Source of the DNA: Trematomus loennbergii | Taxonomy: Eukaryota > Chordata > Actinopteri > Perciformes > Nototheniidae | Reading direction: 5' to 3' | NCBI GenBank assembly: GCA_012861695.1 | Contig: JAAOOA010000033.1 | Coordinates: 22,811,434-22,875,433, forward strand | DNA: 64,000 nt | Shown here: positions 27,985 through 38,989 of the stretch, in pieces | Position numbering within the stretch: the first letter of the stretch is position 1 | Layout of the letters: every line of letters starts with the position of its first letter | The notes under the pieces: generated by a model | Seen by the model: the letters and a program-made list of their open reading frames with translations, nothing else | Databases searched by the model: none | What the model was told of the DNA's origin: nothing | Made by a program: the position numbers and the translations under genes

Positions 27985-28224
27985 CTCTGAAAAAAACTGA
28001 AACGTTGCCTTTAATTAAATGTATTATGTCAACAAATGTCACATAATACACACTGTATTAGGTTAGTTGAAAGCAATAATATTAAGTTGAACCTTATATT
28101 TTATTTAAACTAAATATTATTGGTTTCAACTAACTTAATACAACAAGACTGTGTTGAATACAAATATGTGTCATTTTTTGACATAATACATTTAATTAAA
28201 GTCACGTTTTTAGTATTTTCAGTG
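27985..28224. mobile_element. Palindromic MITE family A, copy 4
   Basis: Starts CTCTGAAAAAAACTGAAACG and ends TTTTTAGTATTTTCAGTG. It has the usual TTTAATTAAATGTATTATG and GGTTAGTTGAAAGCAATAAT motifs and their complements. At 240 bp it is longer than copy 2 because of extra sequence in the right arm. Confidence 0.85.
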
Positions 28225-29221
28225 TAGTTTTAGTAGTATAATTTGCACATTTTGCCAGTCTTTCCCATTTTTCCAGGCCACTGTATTTATATGATACTTT
28301 GAAGATATTCCCCACCTGTCATCGGATGACTTCTGAATTTCCCATCAATCCAATCTCGGTCACCTGTGGGTCATCCTTCTTTGTTCACCCGCTTTAGTGC
28401 TGTCCAGTCCCTGCGCCACCATCCTAAACTGTTCTGCCCCGCATTGGCCCCCAATCTCTTTTGGTTCTCCCAATTGGTGTTGTGTTCATGGAATTGACCG
28501 TCTGTTACTGTGATCGAAGTTAAATAATAAGCAAAGAAAATCTGATTTATTAATGGCATGTTGAAGGATGCTATGGGTCCATATGTGTTTGATGTGTGTT
28601 TTCAGAGGAATCTGGAAAGTGGAAAAGTAGTCTGGCGTGCTGACAAGCAGAAGGAATCGTCGTGCTTCCTGACCCCTGAGTTTCAGGACATGAGACCCTA
28701 TATGTAGAAGCTCAGCATGGGGTCTTGTAATGATCAGACATGCTCTTAGCCAAAGATGTTCATTCTGAGTCTTTAGGGAGTTAGAGGCCCACTTAAAAAA
28801 AAATACATTCATGGGTAAATCCTTAATATTGCAGCCAGTCTTTTGAAGACAGTCACTGAGAAAGGCAAATTGCTGCAGAAGCTTATTAAGTGCCAGAGAA
28901 CAGGTGTCGTCTCCATTTGTAGAGTGTGACGAGTGTGATGTAGCTGGGAGCTGTTAGAAGACCATGCAGCCATTACACATTTATTTATTGATATTTCCAT
29001 GTATAACTGACTTGTTTTACCAATATTGTAGACACAACATTAACCCTTCAACATCCAACAGCAACACAGCTTGGTCTACTCATATCTCCCCTTTCAAGGC
29101 AATGAGACATGTTGCAGAATAGAATACTAATCTATGCATGTTTTGGCACAGTTTGGATGCAATATGAAGTTCTTTGGTTGGGAAGAAAGCTCTAGTTCAT
29201 TACATTTAGGAAGGTATCACC
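28225..29221. other. Unassigned sequence, no gene seen
   Basis: No supported coding region or repeat ends. Confidence 0.5.
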
Positions 29222-30670
29222 AGGGTTACTTTAAAAAAGTAATCAGTTACAATTACTAGTTACCTGTAAAGAAATAATCCGTAACTAATTTGAGTATCAA
29301 AATATAAAAGTAATGAAATCTGATTACTTTTTGGATTACCTCACTATCAAATGAAATGCAAATAAATAAGAGAAAATAAATATCAATAAGATGTTTCTTA
29401 CTTAAGTGTATTATGTAAGACAACTGAATAATGTGACATTATAATGTGATATTTTTACCATGCACTAAAACATAGGCTCTGTACTTCTGATTTATATTAT
29501 CGACAGTCTTTAAACAATATTACATATCCATTTAAACCTGCCAATTAATGTATACTTATTTAGCTATATCTCTAGCAACAACAGAACAATGTGACTTTAG
29601 AAAAGAAAACCCAAGACAGTATCCAAAATGTGTCCTTTGCTCAGAGATTTGATTGATAATAAAAACCTGCCTCTCATTCAGCATATTCAGGCAGTAGTCT
29701 ATGAACCAACAGTGAAACACACGAGCACATACTACAGTTTAAAAAAGCTGAAATAATATCTGAGCTGAAAGAAAATGCTCCGTTTTAGTTTAATACACAC
29801 AGTTAAGCTCACACACACTATTTAATGAACATATAGGTTCACCTACTGAATTAAAAAAGAACAAATGAACCAAAGAAAGTGAAAACCATAAAGCAGATTC
29901 AGGCAGTAGGTGTCAGGTTGGGGAAAATAGGACCCAAGTGCAGTTAAAAATACAAAAAGGTTTGGTAACAAAAAGCGAGCTTTATTAAAAAAAGCTGAAG
30001 ACAGGAAAAACAAGAAACGAATTAACATAAACAAAACCGGGGAGCACGACAGACAGGGCCAAACTTACGGACGGGAACAGGCAGGAGACATGGACAAGCA
30101 TAGACGAGCATAGGCGAACATGGACATGAAGAAACGACAGGTAGCATGGACATGAAACGACAACGAACAGACATGGAGCACAGGGAAGACAAGACTAAAT
30201 ACACAGAAGGGTAATCACAGGACAAGACACAGCTGGGCAGGGGAGGCAGAAACACAAGGGCAACAGGTGAACACAATCAGACAATCAGACACACCAGGGA
30301 AACTAAAGACAGGGAGGCAAACACAGGAAGTAGGACCAGACACAAGGAGGAAAACATTTCAAAATAAAAAAGGTGGAAAATGAAACAAGATAAATCCAAA
30401 ACCATGACAGTAGGCGTATAGATTCACACTTAAAGTATTAGCCTGCAGAACAGTACAGCTCTAAGAGAGAGAGAACATATGATCCTTTACAACAAACACT
30501 ATATGATCTTTTTAAGTTTTAACAACATTGTAATCCTGCTAGTAGTCCCCAATTTTAGAAGTGTAACAGTAATCTGATTACGTATTTGATATGTAACTGT
30601 AAGGGAAGACAGTTACCTTTTCTTGTATCCTGATTACGTTATCCTGTTACATGTTTTCCGTTACTCCCCA
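29222..30670. mobile_element. Element with clustered GTTAC/GTAAC motifs
   Basis: Both ends carry dense GTTAC, GTAAC and AGTAATC motifs (29222-29340 and 30545-30670), a signature of a common teleost DNA element. A related pattern lies at 50015-50608. Exact ends are not determined. The interior is interrupted by a solo LTR. Confidence 0.5.
29911..30409 (-). mobile_element. Solo LTR with 5-bp target duplication
   Basis: Read on minus, the element starts TGTCATGGTTTTGG (at 30409) and ends CCCCAACCTGACA (at 29911), so it has TG...CA termini. Identical GTAGG pentamers flank it (29906-29910, 30410-30414). An AATAAA signal is on the minus strand at 29981-29986, about 70 bp before the end, as expected for an LTR. 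There is no internal retroelement region, so it arose by LTR-LTR recombination. Composition resembles gypsy-type fish LTRs; the family is not certain. Confidence 0.82.
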
Positions 30671-31390
30671 AGCCTCGGTTTCACACAGTATCAGATATAT
30701 CAAATTTGAATCTGGATAGAGTGCTGTAGGTACATATTGCACCAATTTTATGTATTCATTGTTTGCCGCTGTGCGTTTCCACATGCCTTCATCCAGTCAC
30801 TCGCTGAAATATCCTCATTTAAATCCTCTCTCCAAGCCTCGAGTCTAGACTCCGAGGAGACCTGTGAGACCCTTCAGGCGTAGCGTATAGTAATGAAATC
30901 AAGCCCTTACTATAACAATCTCATGTTACTTCTCCTTCTGAGGAGGAGAGAGGGGGTATGCTGAGAGAGTGGGTTTGAAAGGATTAAATAAAAGCTTATT
31001 ATTGATAAGCATTTGAAGAAGTGTTTTCTAACGATTCATATTTGATAACTAGTTCCTCCCAAGCCATACGTTTACTATTCATGTATAGATCTTCCTTTTC
31101 TTACCTCCTTATCAGCTGATATCTTAAACACTGAATCACATCTACCTGGTTTAAGTCAACACTTCCTGAACAGGACTGTACTATAGGATAGAGAGCAAGA
31201 GATGCCCAGGTAGCTCTGATCTTTATAAATAGATCATGGGATTAGTGGTGGATTACTTTGGATCATAAAATATTGAGGAGTACCAATAATGTATATGTTT
31301 AAAAAGAAGCTAGTGGGGTGTGATCCAACATTGTTGATTGTGTGTAAAGTAAAACACAATATTTTGTAACCCTAACCCTAACTGGGCTGC
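30671..31390. other. Unassigned sequence, no gene seen
   Basis: No coding region. Two telomere-like CCCTAA units occur just before the LINE tail (about 31366-31380). Confidence 0.5.
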
Positions 31391-31435
31391 AAGGCAAGGC
31401 AAGGCAAGGCAAGGCAAGGCAAGGCAAGGCAAGGC
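31391..31435 (-). repeat. (GCCTT)9 LINE tail
   Basis: Nine AAGGC units on plus (GCCTT on minus), ending LINE relic 1. Short tandem tails of this kind replace poly(A) in L2-type elements. Confidence 0.95.
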
Positions 31436-31510
31436 AATTTTATTTATATAGCACTTTTCAGCACGTGGCGATTCAAAGTGCTTTACAGATTAAAAACAAA
31501 AGACATTTAA

Positions 31511-31827
31511 CACTAGAACCGCCAGAGTTTTTATACCTAAAACCGCCACCTGCGTCAAATTGACCCGTTATTAGAATGCATTGATTTTCAAGGTAAAATG
31601 TTCTTTTATTGAACAGAGAGTTTTGATCGCACAGGGATGAAAACGTATACCAATATAATCTGTGGACTCTCAGGGCTCGACATTATAAATGGCCCGCTAG
31701 GCAGGAAGCATTATTTAGACACCGCGGCCAGCATAACGTACTTTCAACTCGCCCCACAGCTGTTTGCTGCGGAGCGCATTGCGAGCAGTCTCCCGTGAGC
31801 GGGAGCACACTCCTTCACTACAGACTG

Positions 31828-31879
<52 letters not shown>

Positions 31880-32229
31880 ACTATCTATCAATATATCTAT
31901 CCATCTATCTCTCTCTCTCTCAATCTATCTCTCAATCTATAAGGAGGAACCGCAGTAGACAAAAGGCGTTGCTATAGCAACACGTCATGTTTATATGAAA
32001 AGGGGTGGGGTCAATATGACCCGCTTGGCGGAAATAGGTATAAATGGCAATTTTTTGGGTGATTTCTTCAATCTGACTTCATATTGACAATTTTTAACAA
32101 CAGAGGGTGGTACATAACACACTTTCAGGAAAAGTCACGGACTGGGAGACTTTAATATTTTATTGAAAAAAAGTTACATCAAATATAAAACAGCTCGGGG
32201 TCAAATTGACCCCGTTGGCGGTTCTAGTG
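31511..32229. mobile_element. piggyBac-like MITE inside LINE relic 1
   Basis: The left end CACTAGAACCGCCA (31511-31524) is repeated in inverted form at the right end, finishing at 32229. TTAA stands directly outside both ends (31507-31510, 32230-32233). TTAA duplication plus CA-starting ends fits piggyBac. A TCAAATTGACCC motif occurs just inside both ends. A CT microsatellite lies in the middle. 719 bp, no transposase. LINE sequence continues on both sides, so it inserted after the LINE. Confidence 0.88.
31834..31874. repeat. (CT)n microsatellite
   Basis: A CT run followed by degenerate CTAT/CTCT repeats to about 31940, inside the piggyBac-like MITE. Confidence 0.9.
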
Positions 32230-32379
32230 TTAAGAACAAATACAGCATAAATACATTATTAAAAAGGCATTTAAAAAGAGGCATAAAAAGCAAAGATAAT
32301 TAAATAAAATAAATAAATAAACACAGCAGGTACAGAATACCTGACTAAAAAGGCATACTGTAGTGTGAGTATGGGCAGC

Positions 32380-33778
32380 TCAATTGAAAGCAGCAGCAAA
32401 TAGGTGCGTTTTTAGTCTGGATTTAAAAATAGGAAGTGTTTCAGCGGACGTGCACGATTTGGGCAGTTTGTTCCAAATTGTTGGGGCATAATAACTAAAA
32501 GCTGCTTTTCCATGTTTAGTGGTTATTCTCGTAACAGAGAGCAGACCCGAGCCAGAAGACCTGAGACTCCTGGATGCTTCATAGTGATGGAGGAGGTCGT
32601 CTATATACCTCGGTCCGAAGCCATTTAGTGATTTAAAAACTAGCAGTAGTATTTTAAAATCAATTCTTTGGTCGACTGGAGCCAGTGTAATGATCTCAGA
32701 ACCGGGTGATGTGATCTACTTTTCTAGTGTCAGTGAGTACTCGAGCAGCAGCGTTCTGAATCAGCTGCAGCTTTCTGATAGATCTTTTTGTGAGCTCTGT
32801 GAATACACTATTGCAGTAGTCGAGTCTACTGAAAATAAAAGCATGGACAAGTTTTTCGAAATCCTGTTGCGACATTAGTTTTTTAATCCTCGATATATTC
32901 TTCAGGTGGTAGTATGCAGACCTAATGACTGTTGTAATGTGGCTGTTGAAATTCAGGTCTGAGTCCATCACTACACCTAGATTTCTGGCTTTATTAGTGG
33001 TTTTGTAGTCTGCCGACTGAAGCTCTGCGATTACTTTTAATCGGTCCTTCTTTGCTCCAAAAACAATGATCTCAGTCTTTTGTTTGTTCAATTGGAGAAC
33101 GTTCTGAGTCATCCAGTCAGTGATGTGCTCAATGCACTTGCTCAGTGTTCTAATCGGAGAGTAGTCTCCCGGTGTAATTTAAAAATAAATCTGGGTGTCG
33201 TCTACATAGATGTGATAGCTTAGATCGCTCTTTTTAATAATTTCAGCCAGAGGTAGCATATCAATATTAAAAAGCAAAGGTCCTAAGATGGAGCCTTGAG
33301 GAACCCCGCATGACATATTTATCAGGGTTGATTTGTAATTGCCTATTGAGACAAAGTTTGTTCCGTCCTTTAAGTAGGTACTAAACCAATTTAGAACTGT
33401 TGCTGAAACTCCCACCCAGTTTTCAAGACGGTCTAGCAATATGTTGTGGTCAACAGTATCAAAGGCAGCGCTGAGATCTAATAATACTAACACTGATATT
33501 CTGCCACTGTCTGTGTTCAAATGGATGTCATTTAATACCTTAACAAGTGAAGTCTCAGTGCTGTGGTTTGGTCTAAAGCCCGACTGAAACACATCAAAAC
33601 CGTCAGTTAAAAACATGAAATTACTCAACTGTTGAAAAACAGCTTTTTCAATCAATTTGCTTAAAAAGGGAAGGTTTGATATTGGCCTGTAGTTATTCAT
33701 TATGGTTGCGTCTAGGTTATGCTTTTTTAGGAGCGGTTTAATTATTGCAGTTTTCAGGGCTGTAGATATGGACATCAT
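32380..33778 (-). pseudogene. Reverse transcriptase relic of L2-like LINE 1
   Basis: Minus-strand reverse transcriptase, palm to C-terminus. In order: NNYRPISNLPFLSKLIEK, FQSGFRPNHSTETSL, DLSAAFDTVDHNILLDRL, CGVPQGSILGPLLF and YVDDTQIYF. The last is the catalytic box, with Val where Ala is usual. A single in-frame TAA at 33179-33181 follows that box; the frame then continues through LDYCNSVF and NAAARVLT. Two single-base lesions near 32660-32700 shift the frame, after which IWNKLPKSC and FKSRLKTHLF complete the typical C-terminus, ending at TGA 32380-32382. The enzyme copied LINE RNA into DNA at the target site; this copy is dead. Confidence 0.9.
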
Positions 33779-33780
33779 AT

Positions 33781-34094
33781 GAAGTTGATGAAGAAATATT
33801 ATAAAATATAAATATTATAAAAACAATAGAGACATATTGACAGTGAATTAGAACAATTAGAAATTAATTATATCAGTTGACGATAAGCAGTGAGAACGAG
33901 TGTTCCATTTTATTCAATGATTTGGTCATAATGTTTGATGTTTTATATCAAAGTAGGTGAAGCATTCAGTCAGGTATATACCCAGTTATTGATCTAATTC
34001 CATTCAGCTCTTTGTATTAATAAATACTTTTTTATGAACTATGAGCTATTGATTTCAGAGAACTATTAAAAGACAACTTTTGGTCCGGAGAGAG
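33781..34094. other. Gap between two LINE relics
   Basis: About 310 bp of AT-rich sequence with no coding trace, between the truncated 5' end of LINE 1 and the 3' tail of LINE 2. Confidence 0.5.
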
Positions 34095-34120
34095 AAATAA
34101 TAATAATAATAATAATAATA
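34095..34120 (-). repeat. (ATT)n LINE tail
   Basis: AAT triplets on plus, the 3' tail of LINE relic 2. Confidence 0.9.
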
Positions 34121-34229
34121 GATTTTTTTGTTAGCGCTTTTACAGGTGCTCAAAGACGCTTTACAGATATAGTGAAAAGAAAAGAACAACAAATAAATAT
34201 ATATAGTTAAAGTCAAATTAAATCAAAAT

Positions 34230-36376
34230 ACAAAAACAATCACACATTAAAAGCCAGATTGAAGAGGTGAGTTTTTGTGAGTTTTTTGAAGGTGGTGAGG
34301 TCAGTGCAGTCTCTGATGGGTTGTGGGAGTGAGTTCCAGAGGGAGGGGGCAGCGACGGAGAAGGCTCTGTCCCCCCAGGTCCGGTGATTGGTGCGGGTGG
34401 GGATGGATAGGAGGTTGGCTTCTGATGAGCGGAGGCAGCGGGAAGGGGTGTGGTGGTGCAGCAGGTCTGTGAGGTAGGGGGGGGCTGGTTGTTGAGGGCT
34501 TTGTAAGTAATCAGGAGGACTTTGAAGTCGATTCTTTGACGGACGGGGAGCCAGTGGAGGTTCTGGAGGACGGGAGTGATGTGGTCTCGGGAGCGGGTGT
34601 GGGTGAGGAGGCGGGCAGCAGAGTTCTGGATATGTTGGAGTTTATTGAGGAGGTTGGATGGTATGCCGTAGAGGAAGCTATTGCAGTAGTCGAGTCGTGA
34701 TGTGATGAATGCATGAATCAGGGTTTCAGCAGCAGAGGAGGAGAGTGATGGGCGGGGACGGGCAATGTTTTTTAGGTGGAAAAAAGCGGTCCTGGTGATG
34801 TGATTGATGTGGTGATTGAATTTGAGCTGACTGTCGCAGATGACTCCGAGGTTGCGGATGTGAGGGGGGGGGGATAGAGTATTGCTGTCAATGGTGAAGT
34901 TGACATTCTGGATGGTTTTGGTACGGGGTGGGGGGCCGATGATGATGATGTCTGATTTGGCACTGTTCAGTTGGAGATAGTTTGTTTGCATCCATGCTTT
35001 ATTTCTGAGAGACAGTTGGTGAGAGTGGAGTGTGTTGTGGGGGTGATGGTTTTGTTGAGATATAAAGTTGGATGTCATCGGCGTAGCAGTGAAATTGAAG
35101 GTTGTGGCGACGAATGATTTTGCCAAGGGGGAGCATATAGAGGATGAAGAGGAGAGGGGCCAAGCACCGAACCCTGGGGGACGCTTGGGACAGAGGAGCA
35201 GTGGAGGAGATGCAGTTATTGATGTTGATAAACTGATGTCTGTCGGTGACGTAGGATTTCAGCCAGGAGAGTGCAGTGTCGGTGATGTTGAGTGATGATT
35301 CGAGGAGGGACAGCAGGATGGTGTGGTTGATGGTGTCGAATGCTGCGGTGAGGTCGAGGAGGATGAGGATGTTCAGGTTGCCGGAGTCAGAGGAGAGGAG
35401 GAGGTCGTTTGTGATTTTCAGAAGAGCTGTTTCGGTGCTGTGTTTTGATCGGAAACCGGATTGGAATGGTTCAAAGAGGTCAGTGGAGCTGAGGTGGGAT
35501 TTAAGTTGTGAGGCAATGACACGTTCAAGTGTTTTTGACAGAAAGGGGAGATTTGAGATGGGCCGGAAGTTGGACATGATGTCAGGTGTGAGTCCAGGTC
35601 TTTTGAGAATGGGTGTGACAGCAGCCAGTTTGAGAGAGGGGGGAACTGATCCAGATCTGAGGGAGGAGTTAATGATGGTGGCGATGAGTTTGGAGATTTG
35701 AGTGCGTTACTGTACTGCTGGAGATAGTCTTTGTATATTTGTAGATGGACTGTTAGTGTGGTTTTCTTGTGTTGGCGTTCCAGTTGACGTTTCCTTGATT
35801 TCATTTGGCGGAGTTCGGGGTATACCAGGGGGCGGAGTGTATGAAAGAGACATTTTTAGTTGTTGTGGGGGCCAGTTCATTGAGACAGAAGGAGAGGGTG
35901 CTGTTATAATAGTCCACAAGTTCAGATGGGTTTTCAGAAAGTGTGGGGGGGGGGGGAGACAGACATCTTGCAGTAATGGAGGCAGTGATTGCTGAAGGTG
36001 AGATGGATTTGAGATTTCTGTAGGTTATTTGGGCAGGGATGGGGATGTTGATGTCCATGATGATGGCCAGGTGATCAGAGATGTGGAGATTGAGGCTGGA
36101 CAGATGATGGATGGTGAGACCAGTGGAGCAGACCAAGTCCAGGATGTGACCACGGATGTGTGTTGGGAAGTTGATGTGTTGAGAGAAGTTGCAGCAGTGA
36201 AGGGTTTCCATAAATTCAGAGGCATATTTGCAGGTCGGGTCATCAACATGAATGTTAAAATCACCTAAGAGGAGAATAGATGGGGATATGGCAGAAAGCT
36301 GAGTGAGAATGTCAGAGAGGTCGGAGAGAAAGGAGGGGTTTGGCTTCGGCGGACGGTAGATGATGGCTGTGACCAG
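34230..36376 (-). pseudogene. Endonuclease-reverse transcriptase relic of L2-like LINE 2
   Basis: Three broken minus-strand frames. The endonuclease part (36376-35801) has ILLLGDFNIHVDDP and LHISDHLAIIMD, typical of the APE-type nuclease that nicks the target. A frame change leads through 35804-35418 to the reverse transcriptase (35577-34999) with FRPISNLPFLSKTLE, FQSGFRSKHSTETAL, DLTAAFDTINHTILL and CYADDIQLY, the catalytic box. The conserved GVPQGSVLGP motif is wrecked by compensating frameshifts (reads SQASPRVRCLAP). The C-terminal part (35126 down) has LDYCNSFLYG and HWLPVRQRIDFK, then shifts frame in a G/C run near 34475-34485 before the LWNSLPQ-type end. Not functional. Confidence 0.9.
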
Positions 36377-36560
36377 GGGCCTCATTTATAAAGCCTTGCG
36401 TAGGATTGACGTGGGAAGGTTGTTTACGTAGGACAAAGCAAATAAATACGCAGACATTTTCCGATTCATAAAAGACTGCGTACCGGCGCAGGACTTGCGT
36501 ACGGCACATCCTACGCTGGTTTCCCTTTATAAATCACAATCAACTCGATCTAGGTAGGTG
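36377..36560. mobile_element. End of a GGGGCCTCATTTATAAA-type DNA element
   Basis: Begins GGGCCTCATTTATAAAGCCT, with GCGTAGGATT and GCGTACGG-type motifs inside and a TTTATAAATCAC segment near 36526. I recognise this as a common end sequence of vertebrate DNA transposons but cannot name the superfamily or find the partner end, so its right boundary is arbitrary. Confidence 0.4.
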
Positions 36561-37647
36561 CTAGGTCCGATAATGCTAGCTAGCTAGCGGGCTAGGGACC
36601 GGTGAGCAGCCGGCAGGAGCCAGCAGGTAGGAGATGACAACACAAAGATCCGTGTCGATTCGATAGAAAGATGCTGCTATTTTTGCTGATGACTGACGTT
36701 TAAAAAGCCAGACAGGAGAGGTTCTGATCTGGACTAAAGAACACAATTTTGGGCGGAGGAGCGGCGAACAAACAGCGCCAGCACCCTCGGCGACCCTCAA
36801 TACATATAAATAAAATAATACATAATAAATAAAAATAACAAGTCTTGGACTCCTTGACATAAGCTTCTGACACTCTTCCTCATGTTTTCTGAAGCTGATA
36901 ACTCAAATCACCGATGGCCCAGCACTCATCACTCAGGTGTCAAAAATGACAGAAGAAGGACTCAATCACAGTCACAGTGTCGTGTCAACTTGTCGCTCAG
37001 TGCCCTGCAGGTGCCATGATGCACAGCGGCCCTGGAGTAGCTCACCCTCAACCATCCCTCGTGTTTGTACCACATCTTTCAGAGCTGCACCGAAGATGTA
37101 AAAAAAGCTGACAAAATGTGATCGATGAACAAATTCTTCTGTGGCTAAAACTAAAACGTGCCAATAAAATGTATCCTGGACAATTGAAATTATTTCCAAT
37201 GCCATTCTCCACGATGACTAGAATACACTTGCAACCATCTGGACCTCACTGCCAAAAATGTGATGTGAAAACTTTTCCGCACGGATGAAACTGCATCATG
37301 GTCCGAACAAATTGGAATCTAAAAAAAGAGCCCCTTCCTAAAACCTTATTGCTTATTTAGGGGATTTTCTGTTCTGGAGTTTCTGCAATAGTGAAACTAT
37401 TGTATTTTGAACCTTCCATTACGTTACAGTAGTCTTTCTTTCCTTTTATGCATATTAGTTTATTTGTACCATGCCTAAGAAATAGCTCCTGTTGTAGAGT
37501 GTTTATCGCTGCATATATGTAACAGTACTCTAGTCATTTGCAATACAAAATGTAAGCATATGGTCAAAGTGCCTAAGCCGCACTACAATGTGTCTTCAGG
37601 TGTTCATTTTAGTCAGTATGATGTGCCTTCACTGTATTAACGAGAAC
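36561..37647. other. Unassigned sequence, no gene seen
   Basis: Includes a GCTAGCTAGCTAGC run near 36574-36587. No supported gene or repeat ends. Part of it may belong to the element beginning at 36377. Confidence 0.45.
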
Positions 37648-37659
37648 TAGCCCGCCCAT

Positions 37660-38685
37660 CCACACTGCCCTCTCACACCTGGACTAGAGGAACACATATG
37701 TGAGAATGCTGTTCATTGATTACAGTTCAGCCTTCAACACCATTGTGCCCTCCAAGCTGGTCATCAAGCTCAGAGACCTCGGGCTCAACAGCGCCCTCTG
37801 TGACTGGATCCTGAACTTCCTGACGGGCAGACCCCAGGCAGTGTGGGTGGGAAACATCGCATCCTCCACCCTGATCCTCAACACCGGAGCCCCTCAAGCC
37901 CTCTCCTATACTCCCTGTTCACTCACGACTGCGTGGCCACACACAGCTCCAACACCAAGTTGGAAGTGAAGTTTGCTGACGACACAAACGTCATCGGCCA
38001 GATCACAGACGGCGACGAGACGGCGTACAGAGAGGAGGTCGAAAACCTGACATCTTGGTGCCAGGATAACCACCTCCATCTCAACGTCAGCAAAACAAAG
38101 GAGCTGATTGTAGATTACAGGAAGCAGTAGAGAGAGGGACACGCCCCCATCGCCATCAATGGGACTACGGTGGAGAGAGTCAGCAGCTTCAGGTTCCTCT
38201 GTGTCCACATCACTGAGGACCTGACATGGACTCTTCACACCACCACCATCACCAACAAAGCTCGACAGCGGCTCTTCTTCCTCCGCAGGCTGAGGAGGTT
38301 CAACATGGACTCCAGGATACTCTGCAACTTCTACAGGTGCACCATAGAGAGCATCCTGACCTTCTACAGGTGCACCATAGAGAGCATCCTGACTGGCTGC
38401 ATCACGGCCTGGTACGGCAGCTGCACCGCCCTCAATCGTAAGGCTTTACAGAGGGTGGTGAAAACTGCACAGAACATCACCAGGACGGAGCTGCCATCCA
38501 TGGAGGACCTTTACTCCCAGCGCCTCAGGAAGAAATCCCTCAGGATTATAAAAGACCCCCATCACCCCAGCCACAAACTGTTCTGTCTGCTGCCGTCTGG
38601 CAGGCGCTACCGCAGCATCCGGACTAAAACCACCAGATTCAGAGACAGTTTCATACCACAAGCAATAAGACTGTTAAACACCTGA
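37660..38685 (+). pseudogene. Reverse transcriptase relic of Rex1-like LINE 3
   Basis: Plus-strand reverse transcriptase from the first palm motif to the C-terminus. An in-frame TAG near 37683 precedes [19 protein letters not shown], which holds the first catalytic Asp. [13 protein letters not shown] and LNTGAPQ follow, then a short deletion removes the GCVLSP part and changes frame. The catalytic box survives as [11 protein letters not shown], followed by WCQDNHLHLNVSKTKE and a TAG near 38130. After a further gap come FRFLCVHITEDLTW, RQRLFFLRRLRRF, TAWYGSC and LLPSGRRYRSI, ending QAIRLLNT. A 33-bp exact tandem duplication (38328-38393) doubles 11 residues (FYRCTIESILT). Not functional. Family name by motif recognition. 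Confidence 0.88.
38328..38393 (+). repeat. 33-bp exact tandem duplication in LINE 3
   Basis: 38328-38360 is repeated without change at 38361-38393, keeping frame. The related LINE family has one copy here, so the duplication is specific to this copy or its close lineage. Confidence 0.9.
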
Positions 38686-38989
38686 ACTGTTGAAGCAACA
38701 TCCTTAATATTCATCTGGCTGCTACTTAAAAAATATTTGTAAATTATTTATCTATTTACCTATATATCATATTTCAATAACTTGCATATAGACTCTTATT
38801 GCACTATTTCACTATTTCACTTTTTTAAAACTATTTTTGTTTTTGTTTTACTATTTACTTGCACTATATTTTTTCTGTTTATCTGTGTTATTGTGTTGCT
38901 CTGTTGGAGAAGCCTGTGACACAAGATTTTCTTCGGCATAACTACACTGGAGCTATGTTCGTATGACTAAATAAAGAACCTTGAACCTT

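Larger units (their letters stand above)
31391..33780 (-). mobile_element. L2-like LINE relic 1, 5'-truncated
   Basis: The element lies on minus. Its 3' end is a run of nine GCCTT units (31391-31435) preceded by TGCTATATAAATAAAATT, the standard 3' end of L2-type fish LINEs. Upstream is the reverse transcriptase relic (32380-33778). The 5' part with the endonuclease is missing, as usual after incomplete reverse transcription. The 3' untranslated region is interrupted by a piggyBac-like MITE (31511-32229). Confidence 0.88.
34095..36376 (-). mobile_element. L2-like LINE relic 2 with endonuclease
   Basis: On minus, the 3' end is an ATT run (34095-34120 as AAT on plus) preceded by a CTGTAAAGCGTCTTTGAGCA segment. 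Upstream lie a reverse transcriptase and an apurinic endonuclease domain, so it is longer than relic 1. It stops at 36376, where a GGGGCCTCATTTATAAA end begins. I could not find the N-terminal endonuclease part beyond that point, so the 5' end is lost or deleted. It is a different subfamily from relic 1 (different tail and GC-richer coding part). Confidence 0.88.
37648..38989 (+). mobile_element. Rex1/CR1-like LINE relic 3, 5'-truncated
   Basis: On plus, the reverse transcriptase relic (37660-38685) is followed by an AT-rich 3' untranslated region rich in TTGCACTAT motifs. It ends AAATAAAGAACCTTGAACC with a duplicated CCTTGAA at the tip (38974-38989). This tail and the protein motifs fit the Rex1-like LINEs abundant in teleosts. 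The 5' part, including any endonuclease, is missing. Confidence 0.85.

Noticed and set aside
35068..35995. Plus-strand open frames of 75-141 residues
   Set aside because: They are the antisense of the LINE relic 2 reverse transcriptase and endonuclease.
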